Assembly: GCA_023270095.1 (NCBI GenBank)
Contig: JAGLSJ010000001.1
Span: 1 to 38,370 of the forward strand
Direction: 5' to 3'
DNA: 38,370 nucleotides
Source of the DNA: Minisyncoccota bacterium
GTDB lineage: Bacteria > Patescibacteriota > Minisyncoccia > JAHIHE01 > JAGLIN01
A model generated the notes under the pieces. That model was not told the origin of the DNA. It saw nothing but the letters and a program-made list of their open reading frames with translations, and searched no databases. This document shows, in pieces, positions 1 to 7,201 of the stretch (positions are counted from its first letter, which is position 1; every line of letters begins with the position of its first letter). A program made the position numbers and the translations under genes.

Positions 1-3000
1 GGAATGATAGTAGTTTGGATATCACGGAGGCGATTACAGTGAGTGCTTGGGTGAAAAGAGGATTAACATTAGGAACTTATCAAAGAATAATAGACAAAAG
101 ATACAGTGCTTATTCTTTAGCATTATGGACCGATAATAAAATTAATCTTAATATTGAGGGTTTTGATGGAGACAATAATAAATTTAGTATATTAGCAATC
201 ACTGATAATAATTGGCATCATATAGTGGGTACATTTGGAAATAGTGTATGGGCTATTTATATTGACGGAGTATTAGATAATAGTGGAATTGATAATGGTT
301 CAATTAATACCAATGCTGATAATATATTGATAGGTGCTCATACAAATGGTTCGCAATTTTTCAACGGCTCCATTGACGATGTTCGTATATATGACTATGC
401 TCGTTCTGCCGATGAAATCCGTCTTGACTACAACGCCGGAGTGGCAACTCATCTTGGTCCGTCGGGGAAAACCTGCTCCGAAGATCCGGCGGGGTGTGTG
501 GATTATGGATTGGTGGGATCTTGGGGAATGGATGAAGGCGCGGGGACAACGGCGTATGATAGTTCTGATAATTCTAATGATGGGACTTTAACGAATGGTC
601 CGACTTGGACGACGGATTCCTCCCCTTTAGCGGGAGATGGAGGGAGTTTGAAGTTTGACGGGGTGGATGATTATGTTGATATAATGGATGCTGATAGTCT
701 AGATGTTACGAATGCGATTACAATTGAAGCGTGGGCGAAACCGATAGGTATAAATTCTGTTGGTGGATCTCCAGAATATGGTCTATCTTATATTACATCA
801 TTTAGCGGTACTGATTTAAAATATGAATCAAATAATTTTTCATTCAGAGTTGGAAATATATTGTCGTCTCAGATTACCGTATGGTCATCTGCAAAAAGTT
901 TAAATGAATTTTATCACATAGTTGGAACTTATGATGGCTCCTTGATTAAAATATATGTGAATGGATTGGAAGAAGATTCAGATAATCAAACAGGTGATAT
1001 AAAGCTTGGTTCGCTCGATTTACATATTGGAAATTTTGCAGGATATAGTAATGTAAGACATTTCAACGGCTCCATTGACTCTGTCCGTATCTATAACCGC
1101 GCGTTGTTGGCGGAGGAAGTGAGGTATCATTATAACAAAGGCGGACCCGTGGCGGAGTGGAAGTTTGACGAAGGAAGCGGACAGACGGCTTTTGACGGGA
1201 GTTGGAATAATAATGACGGGACGAGGACGGCGGGGTCAACTTCGGGGACGGTTGATTCGGGGTCAACGGCTACTTTAGTTGACTCTGCTTTGACGCAGGC
1301 GGATGATTATTGGAATGACTGGACGGTAAAAATTGTCACCACCACGGATAGCTTAGCTCCCCAGGGCGAAACGGCAACAATCACTGATTTTGTCGCTACC
1401 ACTGACACTCTTTCTTTCGTCGCCCTCACCACCGCCGTAGGAGCGGGAGATACTTACAAACTCTACTACGGCGACGAAAACGGCCCGACCTGGACAACTG
1501 GGAAATACAGCTCAGCGATGAGTTTTGACGGGGTGGATGATTATGTTGACGCGGGGAGTGATGCGAGTTTGGATATTACGGATGCGATTACAGTAAGCGC
1601 GTGGGTGAAAACAACTGATACAGGAGTTTGGTTTAAGGCAATTGTTGCTAAATATGGATATACATCGATAGCTGAGTCTTGGGGGCTTGGATATACTGAT
1701 ACAAACATCCTTGGATTTTATATCAGAGATAGTGGGTATACGCAAAATATTGCAGCTGCATCAACAAATGAAGGATTAGACGGTAATTGGCATCATCTTA
1801 TAGGAACAGCAAATAGCACGGTTGTAAATTTTTATATAGATGGAGTATTAAAACAATCTACTGCTAGAACAGCAGGTGATATAACTAATGACAGACCAGT
1901 GTCTATTGCACGTCATCATGTGGATAGCTATTTCAACGGCTCCATTGACGATGTCCGTATCTATGACTACGCCCGCACAGTGGATGAAATTCGGCTGGAT
2001 TATCAGGCGGGGGTGGCGACTCATCTTGGTCCGTCCGGGAAAGATTGCGATGAAGATCCGGCGGGGTGTATGGATTATGGGTTGGTGGGGAGTTGGGGGA
2101 TGGATGAAGGAACAGGAACAACGGCGTATGATAGTTCTGATAATTCTAATGATGGGACTTTAACAAATGGTCCGACTTGGACGACGGATTCCTCCCCTTT
2201 AGCGGGAGGTGGCGGGAGTTTGAAATTTGACGGGGTGAATGATTATGTGGATGCGGGGGATGATGCAAGTTTGAATATTACGGATGAGGTTACAGTAGAA
2301 GCATGGGTTTATAGTAATGGAACACAGGCAGACGATTATGCTGCGATATCAGGAAAATCAACAAGTTATTATCTGAACTTTAACCATACAGGTGATAGTT
2401 TGTATTTCACTATTACTGACAATAGTATTAATAAAAATACTATATATGCCATAACGCATAATAAATGGGTTCATATTGTAGGAACTTTTGATAGTACAGT
2501 GATTAAACTGTATATGGACAGCATAGAGGTGGATTCTACTGATTATACTGGAGATATAGATAGTAATATAAATAATAAAATTTTTATAGGTGCATATGGA
2601 ACAACGGGTGTTGCGAGTAATAATTTTTTCAACGGCTCCATCGACTCCGTCCGTATCTATAACCGTGCGTTGTCGGCGGAGGAAGTTCGGTATCATTATA
2701 ACAAAGGCGGACCTGTGGCAGAGTGGGGGTTTGATGAAGGTTCGGAAACGACGGCTTTTGACGGGAGCTGGAATAACAATGACGGGACGCTTACTAATTT
2801 TGGCACGACTGATACGGGAACAGCGGAATCGGGAGGAGATAATACTCTTACGGATTCAGATAAAACTTGGTCAACAGACCAATGGGCGGATGGAACGATA
2901 ACAACAACAGGCGGAACCGGATTAGGGCAATCAAGAACTGTTTTATCAAACACCGCCACCATTATTACCGTTTCTTCCAACTGGACCACAAACCCCGACG

Positions 3001-3545
3001 CCACAACAACATATTCTCTGGTTCAAGCTCCAACATGGACCTCTGGGAAATATGGTAGTGCTATTAAGTTTGATGGGAGTAATGATTATGTTGATGTTGG
3101 GAATGATAGTAGTTTGAGTTTTTCAAATAATTTTACTCTTGAGGCTTGGATATATCCAAAAAATTATGATGGTGGCCGTGCTATTATTCGTAAAGATAGT
3201 TCTTATGTAATTTATTATTCGTCCGAACTTGATTTTTATAATTGGGCTGATTCTAGTAGATTGTCTTGCCAAAAGTCAAATACCCCCTTAAATACTTGGT
3301 CTCACGTCGTAGCGGTATGGGATGGAACGAATAAAATAATATATGTAAATGGGGTTGTTTGTGTAAGTGCTCCTTCGGTTAATTTTAGTGAGAATTCAAA
3401 TGATACGCATATCGGTTCAAATTCTTTTGGTTCTGATTATTTTTTCAACGGCTCCATTGATGATGTTCGTATCTATAACTACGCCCGCACAGCGGAACAA
3501 ATACAGATGGATTATAACGCGGGAGTTGCGACGCATTTGAAATAA
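1..3545 (+). CDS. LamG-domain repeat surface protein, 5' partial
   Basis: This is the C-terminal part of a large repetitive protein; the reading frame is already open at base 3 and reads GNDSSLDIT, the same motif as later repeats, so the TTG at 15 is not a real start. At least five concanavalin A-like LamG domains are visible, each ending with FNGSIDxVRIYxxA near residues 115, 350, 640, 880 and 1150 (counted from base 15). Two linker types alternate: a Cys-pair linker (C..DPAGC, then GLVGSWGMDEG) and a short one (YHYNKGGPVAEW). Two domains carry an inserted Thr/Ser-rich module of about 70 residues at the same place. LamG domains usually bind glycans or proteins, so an extracellular adhesion or cell-contact role is inferred. 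The protein stops exactly at a domain/linker boundary (GVATHLK). The signal peptide, if any, lies outside the window. Confidence 0.9.
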   Translation, partial: NDSSLDITEAITVSAWVKRGLTLGTYQRIIDKRYSAYSLALWTDNKINLNIEGFDGDNNKFSILAITDNNWHHIVGTFGNSVWAIYIDGVLDNSGIDNGSINTNADNILIGAHTNGSQFFNGSIDDVRIYDYARSADEIRLDYNAGVATHLGPSGKTCSEDPAGCVDYGLVGSWGMDEGAGTTAYDSSDNSNDGTLTNGPTWTTDSSPLAGDGGSLKFDGVDDYVDIMDADSLDVTNAITIEAWAKPIGINSVGGSPEYGLSYITSFSGTDLKYESNNFSFRVGNILSSQITVWSSAKSLNEFYHIVGTYDGSLIKIYVNGLEEDSDNQTGDIKLGSLDLHIGNFAGYSNVRHFNGSIDSVRIYNRALLAEEVRYHYNKGGPVAEWKFDEGSGQTAFDGSWNNNDGTRTAGSTSGTVDSGSTATLVDSALTQADDYWNDWTVKIVTTTDSLAPQGETATITDFVATTDTLSFVALTTAVGAGDTYKLYYGDENGPTWTTGKYSSAMSFDGVDDYVDAGSDASLDITDAITVSAWVKTTDTGVWFKAIVAKYGYTSIAESWGLGYTDTNILGFYIRDSGYTQNIAAASTNEGLDGNWHHLIGTANSTVVNFYIDGVLKQSTARTAGDITNDRPVSIARHHVDSYFNGSIDDVRIYDYARTVDEIRLDYQAGVATHLGPSGKDCDEDPAGCMDYGLVGSWGMDEGTGTTAYDSSDNSNDGTLTNGPTWTTDSSPLAGGGGSLKFDGVNDYVDAGDDASLNITDEVTVEAWVYSNGTQADDYAAISGKSTSYYLNFNHTGDSLYFTITDNSINKNTIYAITHNKWVHIVGTFDSTVIKLYMDSIEVDSTDYTGDIDSNINNKIFIGAYGTTGVASNNFFNGSIDSVRIYNRALSAEEVRYHYNKGGPVAEWGFDEGSETTAFDGSWNNNDGTLTNFGTTDTGTAESGGDNTLTDSDKTWSTDQWADGTITTTGGTGLGQSRTVLSNTATIITVSSNWTTNPDATTTYSLVQAPTWTSGKYGSAIKFDGSNDYVDVGNDSSLSFSNNFTLEAWIYPKNYDGGRAIIRKDSSYVIYYSSELDFYNWADSSRLSCQKSNTPLNTWSHVVAVWDGTNKIIYVNGVVCVSAPSVNFSENSNDTHIGSNSFGSDYFFNGSIDDVRIYNYARTAEQIQMDYNAGVATHLK
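447..686 (+). repeat. Long direct repeat in LamG gene, copy 1
   Basis: About 240 bases covering the Cys-pair linker and the first strand of LamG domain 2. It recurs at 2016-2257 with few substitutions; stretches of about 45 bases (for example from 546) are identical, at an offset of 1572 bases (524 codons, in frame). The repeat is visibly richer in G and C than the variable lectin cores that follow it. Confidence 0.85.
2016..2257 (+). repeat. Long direct repeat in LamG gene, copy 2
   Basis: Second copy of the segment at 447-686, encoding HLGPSGK, the DPAGC Cys linker and GLVGSWGMDEG. The near-identity at DNA level next to strongly diverged lectin cores points to recent duplication or gene conversion. 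Confidence 0.85.
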
Positions 3546-3565
3546 TTTCAACCCTTACCGCTACC

Positions 3566-3735
3566 GCGGGAACTGGTTTGCAACCAGTTTCATAATGTTT
3601 TTTTATCTCACAAATCGTGTTTATAAAATTATTTGCATAAAAACGAATAATTGAAACTTAGAAGCATAAGGACCAGATTGCAAATCCGCTCTCGCATAGA
3701 ACATAAGAACCAGGTTGCAAACTCGCTCCCGCGTA
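3566..3735. repeat. REPIN-like element, copy 1
   Basis: An inverted-repeat element. The left end reads gcgggaactggtttgcaacc and contains the perfect hairpin AACTGGTT-TGC-AACCAGTT. A core with tcgtgtttataaaattattt follows, then right ends in the opposite orientation (ggattgcaaatccgctctcgc-type at about 3671 and ggttgcaaactcgctcccgc at about 3711). Close copies lie at 3778-3895 and 4420-4556. The rest of the 392-base gap 3546-3937 shows no gene. Confidence 0.75.
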
Positions 3736-3777
3736 GAAATCCACTTCCGTGATAAACCCGCTCCCGCGATAAAACTT

Positions 3778-3895
3778 TGCGGGAACTGGTTTGCAACCAG
3801 CTTCATAATGTTTCCCATATATCACAAAGCGTGTTTATAAAATTATTTGTATAAAAACAGATAAACCGGGTTGCAAACCCGCTCCTGCAATATTA
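3778..3895. repeat. REPIN-like element, copy 2
   Basis: Same layout as copy 1 but shorter. The left arm at 3779 and the right arm at about 3866-3890 (gggttgcaaacccgctcctgc) are reverse complements over roughly 19 of 24 bases, and the core again holds gtgtttataaaattatttg. The right arm itself folds into CGGGTT-GCA-AACCCG. Confidence 0.75.
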
Positions 3896-3937
3896 AGAAT
3901 AGCAACACATTTTAAATAATACATTAAATAAATCAAT

Positions 3938-4366
3938 ATGGAAAAGAAATCAAATCAAATAGTAGGTTATGTTTTGTTGGTGTTGGGTCTTGCGGTGATA
4001 TTTTTTGGAATATCTTCTTCGTATGATATTTTTACTGCGAAGAAAGAAGCACCTCAAGTGTTTCAGTATAACAGTGGAGAGTTAATTGATTCTGATCTTC
4101 AGAAAATTGGAGATACTCAAAAAGAAATTGTGATCGATAAATCAAGGCTAGCAGATCCAGAATATGTGAAGAGTTTGGAGAGTCAACAAAAGTCCATAAC
4201 AGAAGACTTAGTTAAAAATCAGATAGGTGACTTGTTAAAAGACATAATACCGCAAGAATTTATCATAAAGCTTCTCAATCTTTCAAGTTGGTCCTTATTT
4301 ATTTTTATTTTAATTTTTGCTGGAGGAAAAATTTCGGGGTTGGGGATTAAATTATTGAAGGATTGA
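3938..4366 (+). CDS. Small two-TM membrane protein, unknown
   Basis: 142 residues with a hydrophobic segment near residues 9-28 (YVLLVLGLAVIFFGISSS) and a second near 115-134 (LNLSSWSLFIFILIFAG), joined by about 85 polar residues rich in K, E, D and Q. It is likely an inner-membrane protein with a soluble loop outside or inside the cell; topology is not certain. I do not recognise the family. It stands alone, boxed in on both sides by copies of the same REPIN-like element, and has no Shine-Dalgarno sequence, only an A/T-rich leader, as is usual here. The codon pattern and the coherent protein make it a credible gene, but no function can be assigned. Confidence 0.7.
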   Translation: MEKKSNQIVGYVLLVLGLAVIFFGISSSYDIFTAKKEAPQVFQYNSGELIDSDLQKIGDTQKEIVIDKSRLADPEYVKSLESQQKSITEDLVKNQIGDLLKDIIPQEFIIKLLNLSSWSLFIFILIFAGGKISGLGIKLLKD

Positions 4367-4419
4367 TTGGCAGGAGATAGGAGTTCTCACGAGAGTGAGA
4401 GTGAAATCTTGTAAAATTT

Positions 4420-4556
4420 CTGCGGGAACTGGTTTGAGAGCCAGATTTCATAATGTTTTTTGTTTGTATAAATCGTGTTTATAAAATTATTTGCATAAAA
4501 ACGAATAATTGAAACTTAGAAGCATAAGGACCGGATTGCAAATTCGCTCCCACAAT
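4420..4556. repeat. REPIN-like element, copy 3
   Basis: The third copy is closest to copy 1: the block from cataatgttttt through gaaacttagaagcataaggacc is nearly identical. The left arm has decayed (ctggtttgagagccag) and the right arm is ggattgcaaattcgctccc. The surrounding gap 4367-4704 also holds two plain hairpins, TCTCAC-GAGA-GTGAGA at 4385-4400 and CCTGAC-TCTT-GTCAGG at 4594-4609, and no gene. Confidence 0.75.
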
Positions 4557-4639
4557 GAAATTGCTTTCGCATAAAATAAAAGATTGTGAATAGCCTGACT
4601 CTTGTCAGGATTCCAATCAAATAATATTTCTTAAACGCA

Positions 4640-4673
4640 AAAAAATAATCTACATAAATATAGATTATTTTTT
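4640..4673 (-). terminator. Terminator of rpmB
   Basis: Perfect 13-bp inverted repeat, AAAAAATAATCTA / TAGATTATTTTTT, with an 8-base loop. It starts about 30 bases after the rpmB stop and gives a U-run on the minus strand; by symmetry it could act in both directions. Confidence 0.75.
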
Positions 4674-4704
4674 AAAAACATAGCAACCAAGAAATTTCAA
4701 AAAA

Positions 4705-4881
4705 TTAAGAATTGTCTTTTGCTGTTGTCTTGATGCATTTTGTACATATTTTGATTTTTTCTCCATCAATATGTTTTGTCTGCACATTGATGAATTGTTT
4801 TCTTTTTGTGGCGATGTTTGAGTGACTTCGAGACTGACTTGCTCTTGTTCCTCTGCCACAAACTTGACATATTTTACTCAT
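4705..4881 (-). CDS. rpmB: 50S ribosomal protein L28
   Basis: A 58-residue protein too short for ordinary ORF cut-offs. It begins MSKICQVCGRGTRASQSRSH and continues with NIATKRKQF, VQTKHIDG and ends CTKCIKTTAKDNS. L28 is a component of the large ribosomal subunit; the order of CxxCG near the N-terminus, SHSNIATKRKQF, and a C-terminal CTKCI is that of the zinc-binding, short form of L28. Two CxxC pairs (C5/C8 and C47/C50) would form the zinc site. It has its own terminator hairpin at 4640-4673 and is transcribed opposite to its neighbours. The longer ORF in another frame over the same bases (4665-4859) is a shadow. No Shine-Dalgarno sequence is visible. Confidence 0.93.
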   Translation of the reverse strand: MSKICQVCGRGTRASQSRSHSNIATKRKQFINVQTKHIDGEKIKICTKCIKTTAKDNS

Positions 4882-4948
4882 AAAGCGATAATTAGATTAT
4901 TATGTTAGCACATAGCTATCTTAAACTAAAAAATTAATTTTGGCAAGT

Positions 4949-5581
4949 ATGGAATTTACTATCGCAATTTTTTTCGTAATCATCTTATTATTTTCAGCTG
5001 TAATTCATGAATTTGCTCATGGGTGGATGGCAAATTATCTCGGAGATCCGACTGCAAAATTTATGGGTCGGTTAACCTTGAACCCAATTCCGCATATTGA
5101 TTTGATTGGTTCAATTCTAGTTCCTCTGTTTTTGATTTTTAGTAGCGTCGGTTTTATATTTGCTTGGGCAAAACCAGTTCCTTATAATCCTCACAATTTG
5201 CGAGATAAAAAAAATGGTGAGATGCTCGTTGCTTTGGCTGGCCCTCTTTCAAATTTGATTATCGCTTTGATTTTCGGTGCTATTATTCGGATAATGATGT
5301 TTCAAAATATTGATTCAACGATGATATTGTTTTTCTCTTTTATTGTGTATCTGAATCTTATTCTAGCTCTTTTCAACTTGATGCCAATCCCTCCCCTAGA
5401 TGGTTCAAAAATACTTTTTCATTTTTTGCCATATTCTATGCAGGGTACAAAAGAATTTCTCGAAAAAAACGGTATGATATTGTTGCTCGCATTTATTTTC
5501 TTGGGGGGATTTAGTTTTATTCTTTGGCCTATCCTAGAATTATTGTTTGTTTTATTTACAGGGAGCAGCGGGTTTTTATAA
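4949..5581 (+). CDS. Site-2 zinc metalloprotease, M50 family
   Basis: An integral-membrane zinc protease, 210 residues. The catalytic motif HEFAH lies at residues 20-24 inside the first hydrophobic helix (SAVIHEFAHGWMANYLGDPTA), and the second zinc ligand is D151 in NLMPIPPLDGSKIL. Four or five further hydrophobic segments follow. There is no PDZ domain, which sets it apart from the RseP homologue at 36276 and places it with the small YwhC/SpoIVFB-like M50 proteins. These cleave within membrane-embedded substrates, but the substrate cannot be told here. I chose the ATG at 4949 over an in-frame TTG at 4940 because related proteins begin directly with the hydrophobic stretch. It is a single gene between rpmB and rpsL. 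Confidence 0.88.
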   Translation: MEFTIAIFFVIILLFSAVIHEFAHGWMANYLGDPTAKFMGRLTLNPIPHIDLIGSILVPLFLIFSSVGFIFAWAKPVPYNPHNLRDKKNGEMLVALAGPLSNLIIALIFGAIIRIMMFQNIDSTMILFFSFIVYLNLILALFNLMPIPPLDGSKILFHFLPYSMQGTKEFLEKNGMILLLAFIFLGGFSFILWPILELLFVLFTGSSGFL

Positions 5582-5617
5582 GAAATATTGATCAGTTAAT
5601 AACTTTGAATTGCTAAG

Positions 5618-5708
5618 TGTCATTCTGAGTGAAACGAAGAATCCCGAAACCACATACAAAGAACTTAATTAAGGGATTGCCACGCTCCTTTTGTCGCTCG
5701 CAATGACA
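5618..5708. repeat. 91-bp TIR element, copy A
   Basis: Begins tgtcattctgagtga and ends with its imperfect inverse (cgctcgcaatgaca); the TIRs match at about 12 of 15 positions. The copy at 18645-18735 has the same 91-base length in reverse orientation and about 80% identity. It is a MITE-like or REP-like intergenic element with no coding capacity. It occupies the first part of the 396-base gap before rpsL. Confidence 0.8.
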
Positions 5709-5839
5709 ATAATATTTTATAATCCAAAATAATAAATTTCTATTTTTCTTTGTGAAAAGAAAATGACAGAAGGAATTGCAATGATAATAATAAAACATTA
5801 GAATTTTAAAACGCTACTATGTTAAAATGATTTTGTTTC

Positions 5840-5940
5840 TTGACACATCTGTAACTATCTGTTAATCTTAGGATTATTGAGAGATTACACGAAATATTAA
5901 TGAAAAAAATTGCACAAGCTTATGCAGTTGTGCTATTTTT
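5840..5940 (+). promoter_or_regulatory. Putative rpsL promoter and leader hairpin
   Basis: TTGACA at 5840-5845 is followed, after 17 bases, by only a weak -10 (TAATCT). Downstream, GCACAA (5912-5917) and TTGTGC (5928-5933) form a hairpin followed by TATTTTT, which could act as an attenuator. The hairpin lies within a 22-codon ORF (5900-5968). The -35 is convincing and the rest is tentative. Confidence 0.4.
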
Positions 5941-5977
5941 AACTGATTTTTATAATAAAACTATCTAATACAAAAAA

Positions 5978-6394
5978 ATGCCAACAATACAACAATTGAT
6001 TCGAAAACCAAGAACAAAGACTGCTAAGAAGTCAAAAACGCCAGCTCTTGCGCGTAATTTTAATTATCTGAAAAATACACCATCTGTTGCTAAAAAGGGA
6101 AATCCTTTCAAGCGAGGTGTTTGTGTAAAAGTTGGTACTGTGACTCCAAGAAAACCGAACTCAGCTCTTCGAAAAATTGCCAGAGTAAAACTGACAAATG
6201 GAGCCGAAGTGACTGCATATATTCCTGGAATTGGACATACATTGCAAGAACATTCAGTCGTGATGATTAGAGGTGGAAGAGTGAAAGATCTTCCAGGAGT
6301 TCGATATCACATTGTTCGTGGAGTTCTTGATGCTGGTGGAGTTGAAGGAAGAAGACAAGAAAGAAGTAAATACGGGACAAAGAGACCTAAATAG
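5978..6394 (+). CDS. rpsL: 30S ribosomal protein S12
   Basis: S12 sits in the decoding centre of the small subunit. Diagnostic segments are MPTIQQLIRKPR, KRGVCVKVGTVTPRKPNSAL (the streptomycin-resistance lysine region), ITGxx-type GIGHTLQEHSVVMIRGGRVKDLPGVRYH and the basic C-terminus. At 138 residues it is about 14 longer than the E. coli protein, because of an insertion around NFNYLKNTPSVAKKG before KRGVC. It forms a two-gene unit with rpsG, 60 bases downstream. The start is ATG after a poly-A leader without Shine-Dalgarno. The usual fusA and tuf do not follow. Confidence 0.98.
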   Translation: MPTIQQLIRKPRTKTAKKSKTPALARNFNYLKNTPSVAKKGNPFKRGVCVKVGTVTPRKPNSALRKIARVKLTNGAEVTAYIPGIGHTLQEHSVVMIRGGRVKDLPGVRYHIVRGVLDAGGVEGRRQERSKYGTKRPK

Positions 6395-6402
6395 TTTTTA
6401 AT

Positions 6403-6426
6403 ATAAATATAAATATAAATATAAAT
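6403..6426. repeat. ATAAAT hexamer tandem repeat
   Basis: Four perfect units of ATAAAT in the rpsL-rpsG spacer. It is probably simple-sequence slippage in A/T-rich spacer DNA. Confidence 0.85.
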
Positions 6427-6454
6427 TGAATTTTTAACTTAACTATAAACAATC

Positions 6455-6928
6455 ATGGGACGAAGAAAAAAGACAATAGATAGAGGAATAAAATCTGATT
6501 ACAAATATAACAATCCGATACTGTCTAAATTTATAAATTATATAATGGAAGACGGAAAAAAGACTGTGGCATGCAGAGTTGTTTATGATACTTTGGATAT
6601 TATAAAAGAAAAGACGAAAAAAGATCCAATCGAAGTATTTGAGGAAGCTTATAACAAAGTCGCGCCAGTTTTGGAAGTTAAGTCAAAACGAATCGGAGGA
6701 GCTACATATCAAGTTCCCGTTGAAGTCCGTGGTGGAAATAGAAGAACGCAGCTTGCTTTCAGATGGCTTATAGCTGCAGCAAAAACCAAAAAAGGAAAAC
6801 CAATGTCAGAAAAACTAGCTGAGGAAATTTTGGATATAATTGGTGGGACTGGAGCTGCAATGAAGAAAAAAGAGGATGTTCAAAAAATGGCTGAAGCAAA
6901 CAGAGCGTTTGCACATTTTGCAAGATAG
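6455..6928 (+). CDS. rpsG: 30S ribosomal protein S7
   Basis: S7 nucleates the small-subunit head by binding the 3' domain of 16S rRNA. The 157-residue protein has the family length. Recognisable stretches are KFINYIMEDGKKTVA, APVLEVKSKRIGGATYQVPV, RRTQLAFRWLIAAAK and the C-terminal NRAFAHFAR. It is cotranscribed with rpsL. After its stop the sequence becomes non-coding for 270 bases, so the S12-S7-EF-G-EF-Tu order common in bacteria is broken here. Confidence 0.98.
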   Translation: MGRRKKTIDRGIKSDYKYNNPILSKFINYIMEDGKKTVACRVVYDTLDIIKEKTKKDPIEVFEEAYNKVAPVLEVKSKRIGGATYQVPVEVRGGNRRTQLAFRWLIAAAKTKKGKPMSEKLAEEILDIIGGTGAAMKKKEDVQKMAEANRAFAHFAR

Positions 6929-7059
6929 AATTTAAAACATTTAATATTTTTGAATTACGAAATAATATATAAAAAACTGAGTTTAAAAGCTTGGTTTTTT
7001 TATGGCGAATTTGCAAAATATATTGGTTATCACATTAATTATGCTTTTAACAGATATTG

Positions 7060-7068
7060 TGGTATAAT
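7060..7068 (+). promoter_or_regulatory. Extended -10 promoter
   Basis: TGG directly precedes a perfect TATAAT (7063-7068), an extended -10 element that does not need a strong -35. Transcription would begin near 7075, giving a leader of about 125 bases before the ubiA-like operon that includes the small ORF at 7096 and the hairpin at 7175. Confidence 0.6.
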
Positions 7069-7095
7069 TTTATTATAAGAAAAAAATAAAATATA

Positions 7096-7173
7096 ATGGA
7101 GAGTAAAAATAAAATTTTAATTTTTAATAAATCAATTTCAGATAAATATTTTTTTGTTGTGAATAATTTGTAA
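7096..7173 (+). CDS. Candidate 25-residue microprotein or leader peptide
   Basis: An ATG ORF of 25 codons (MESKNKILIFNKSISDKYFF, then VVNNL) begins about 20 bases after the predicted start site of the extended -10 promoter. Its TAA stop ends exactly at the foot of the hairpin at 7175-7187. The position suits a leader peptide whose translation influences the downstream hairpin, or a stand-alone microprotein with its own promoter and terminator. No amino acid is strongly enriched and no Shine-Dalgarno site is seen. It could be chance, so this is a tentative call. Confidence 0.3.
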   Translation: MESKNKILIFNKSISDKYFFVVNNL

Positions 7174-7174
7174 G

Positions 7175-7200
7175 TCCCGCTTTGGGATTTTTTATTTTTA
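7175..7200 (+). terminator. Short hairpin with T-run before ubiA-like gene
   Basis: TCCC-GCTTT-GGGA followed by TTTTTTATTTTTA, ending one base before the first ATG of the prenyltransferase. It looks like an intrinsic terminator used as an attenuator, or the end of a short transcript that began near 7075. Confidence 0.6.
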
Positions 7201-7201
7201 A

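Noticed and set aside
1..3545. CRISPR-like or tandem repeat array
   Set aside because: Repeats are irregular in length, in frame and encode LamG domain borders; they are protein-domain repeats.
3621..3818. 65-residue minus-strand ORF in the REPIN region
   Set aside because: It is translation of the repeated palindromic elements and has no protein-like features.
4665..4859. 64-residue minus-strand ORF
   Set aside because: Wrong frame over rpmB; the true gene in the neighbouring frame (4705-4881) has clear L28 motifs.
5613..5798. 61-residue minus-strand ORF
   Set aside because: Falls mostly in the 91-base TIR element; similar ORFs appear wherever this repeat occurs.
5978..6928. Complete str operon
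   Set aside because: Only rpsL and rpsG are present; no fusA or tuf follows before the prenyl operon.
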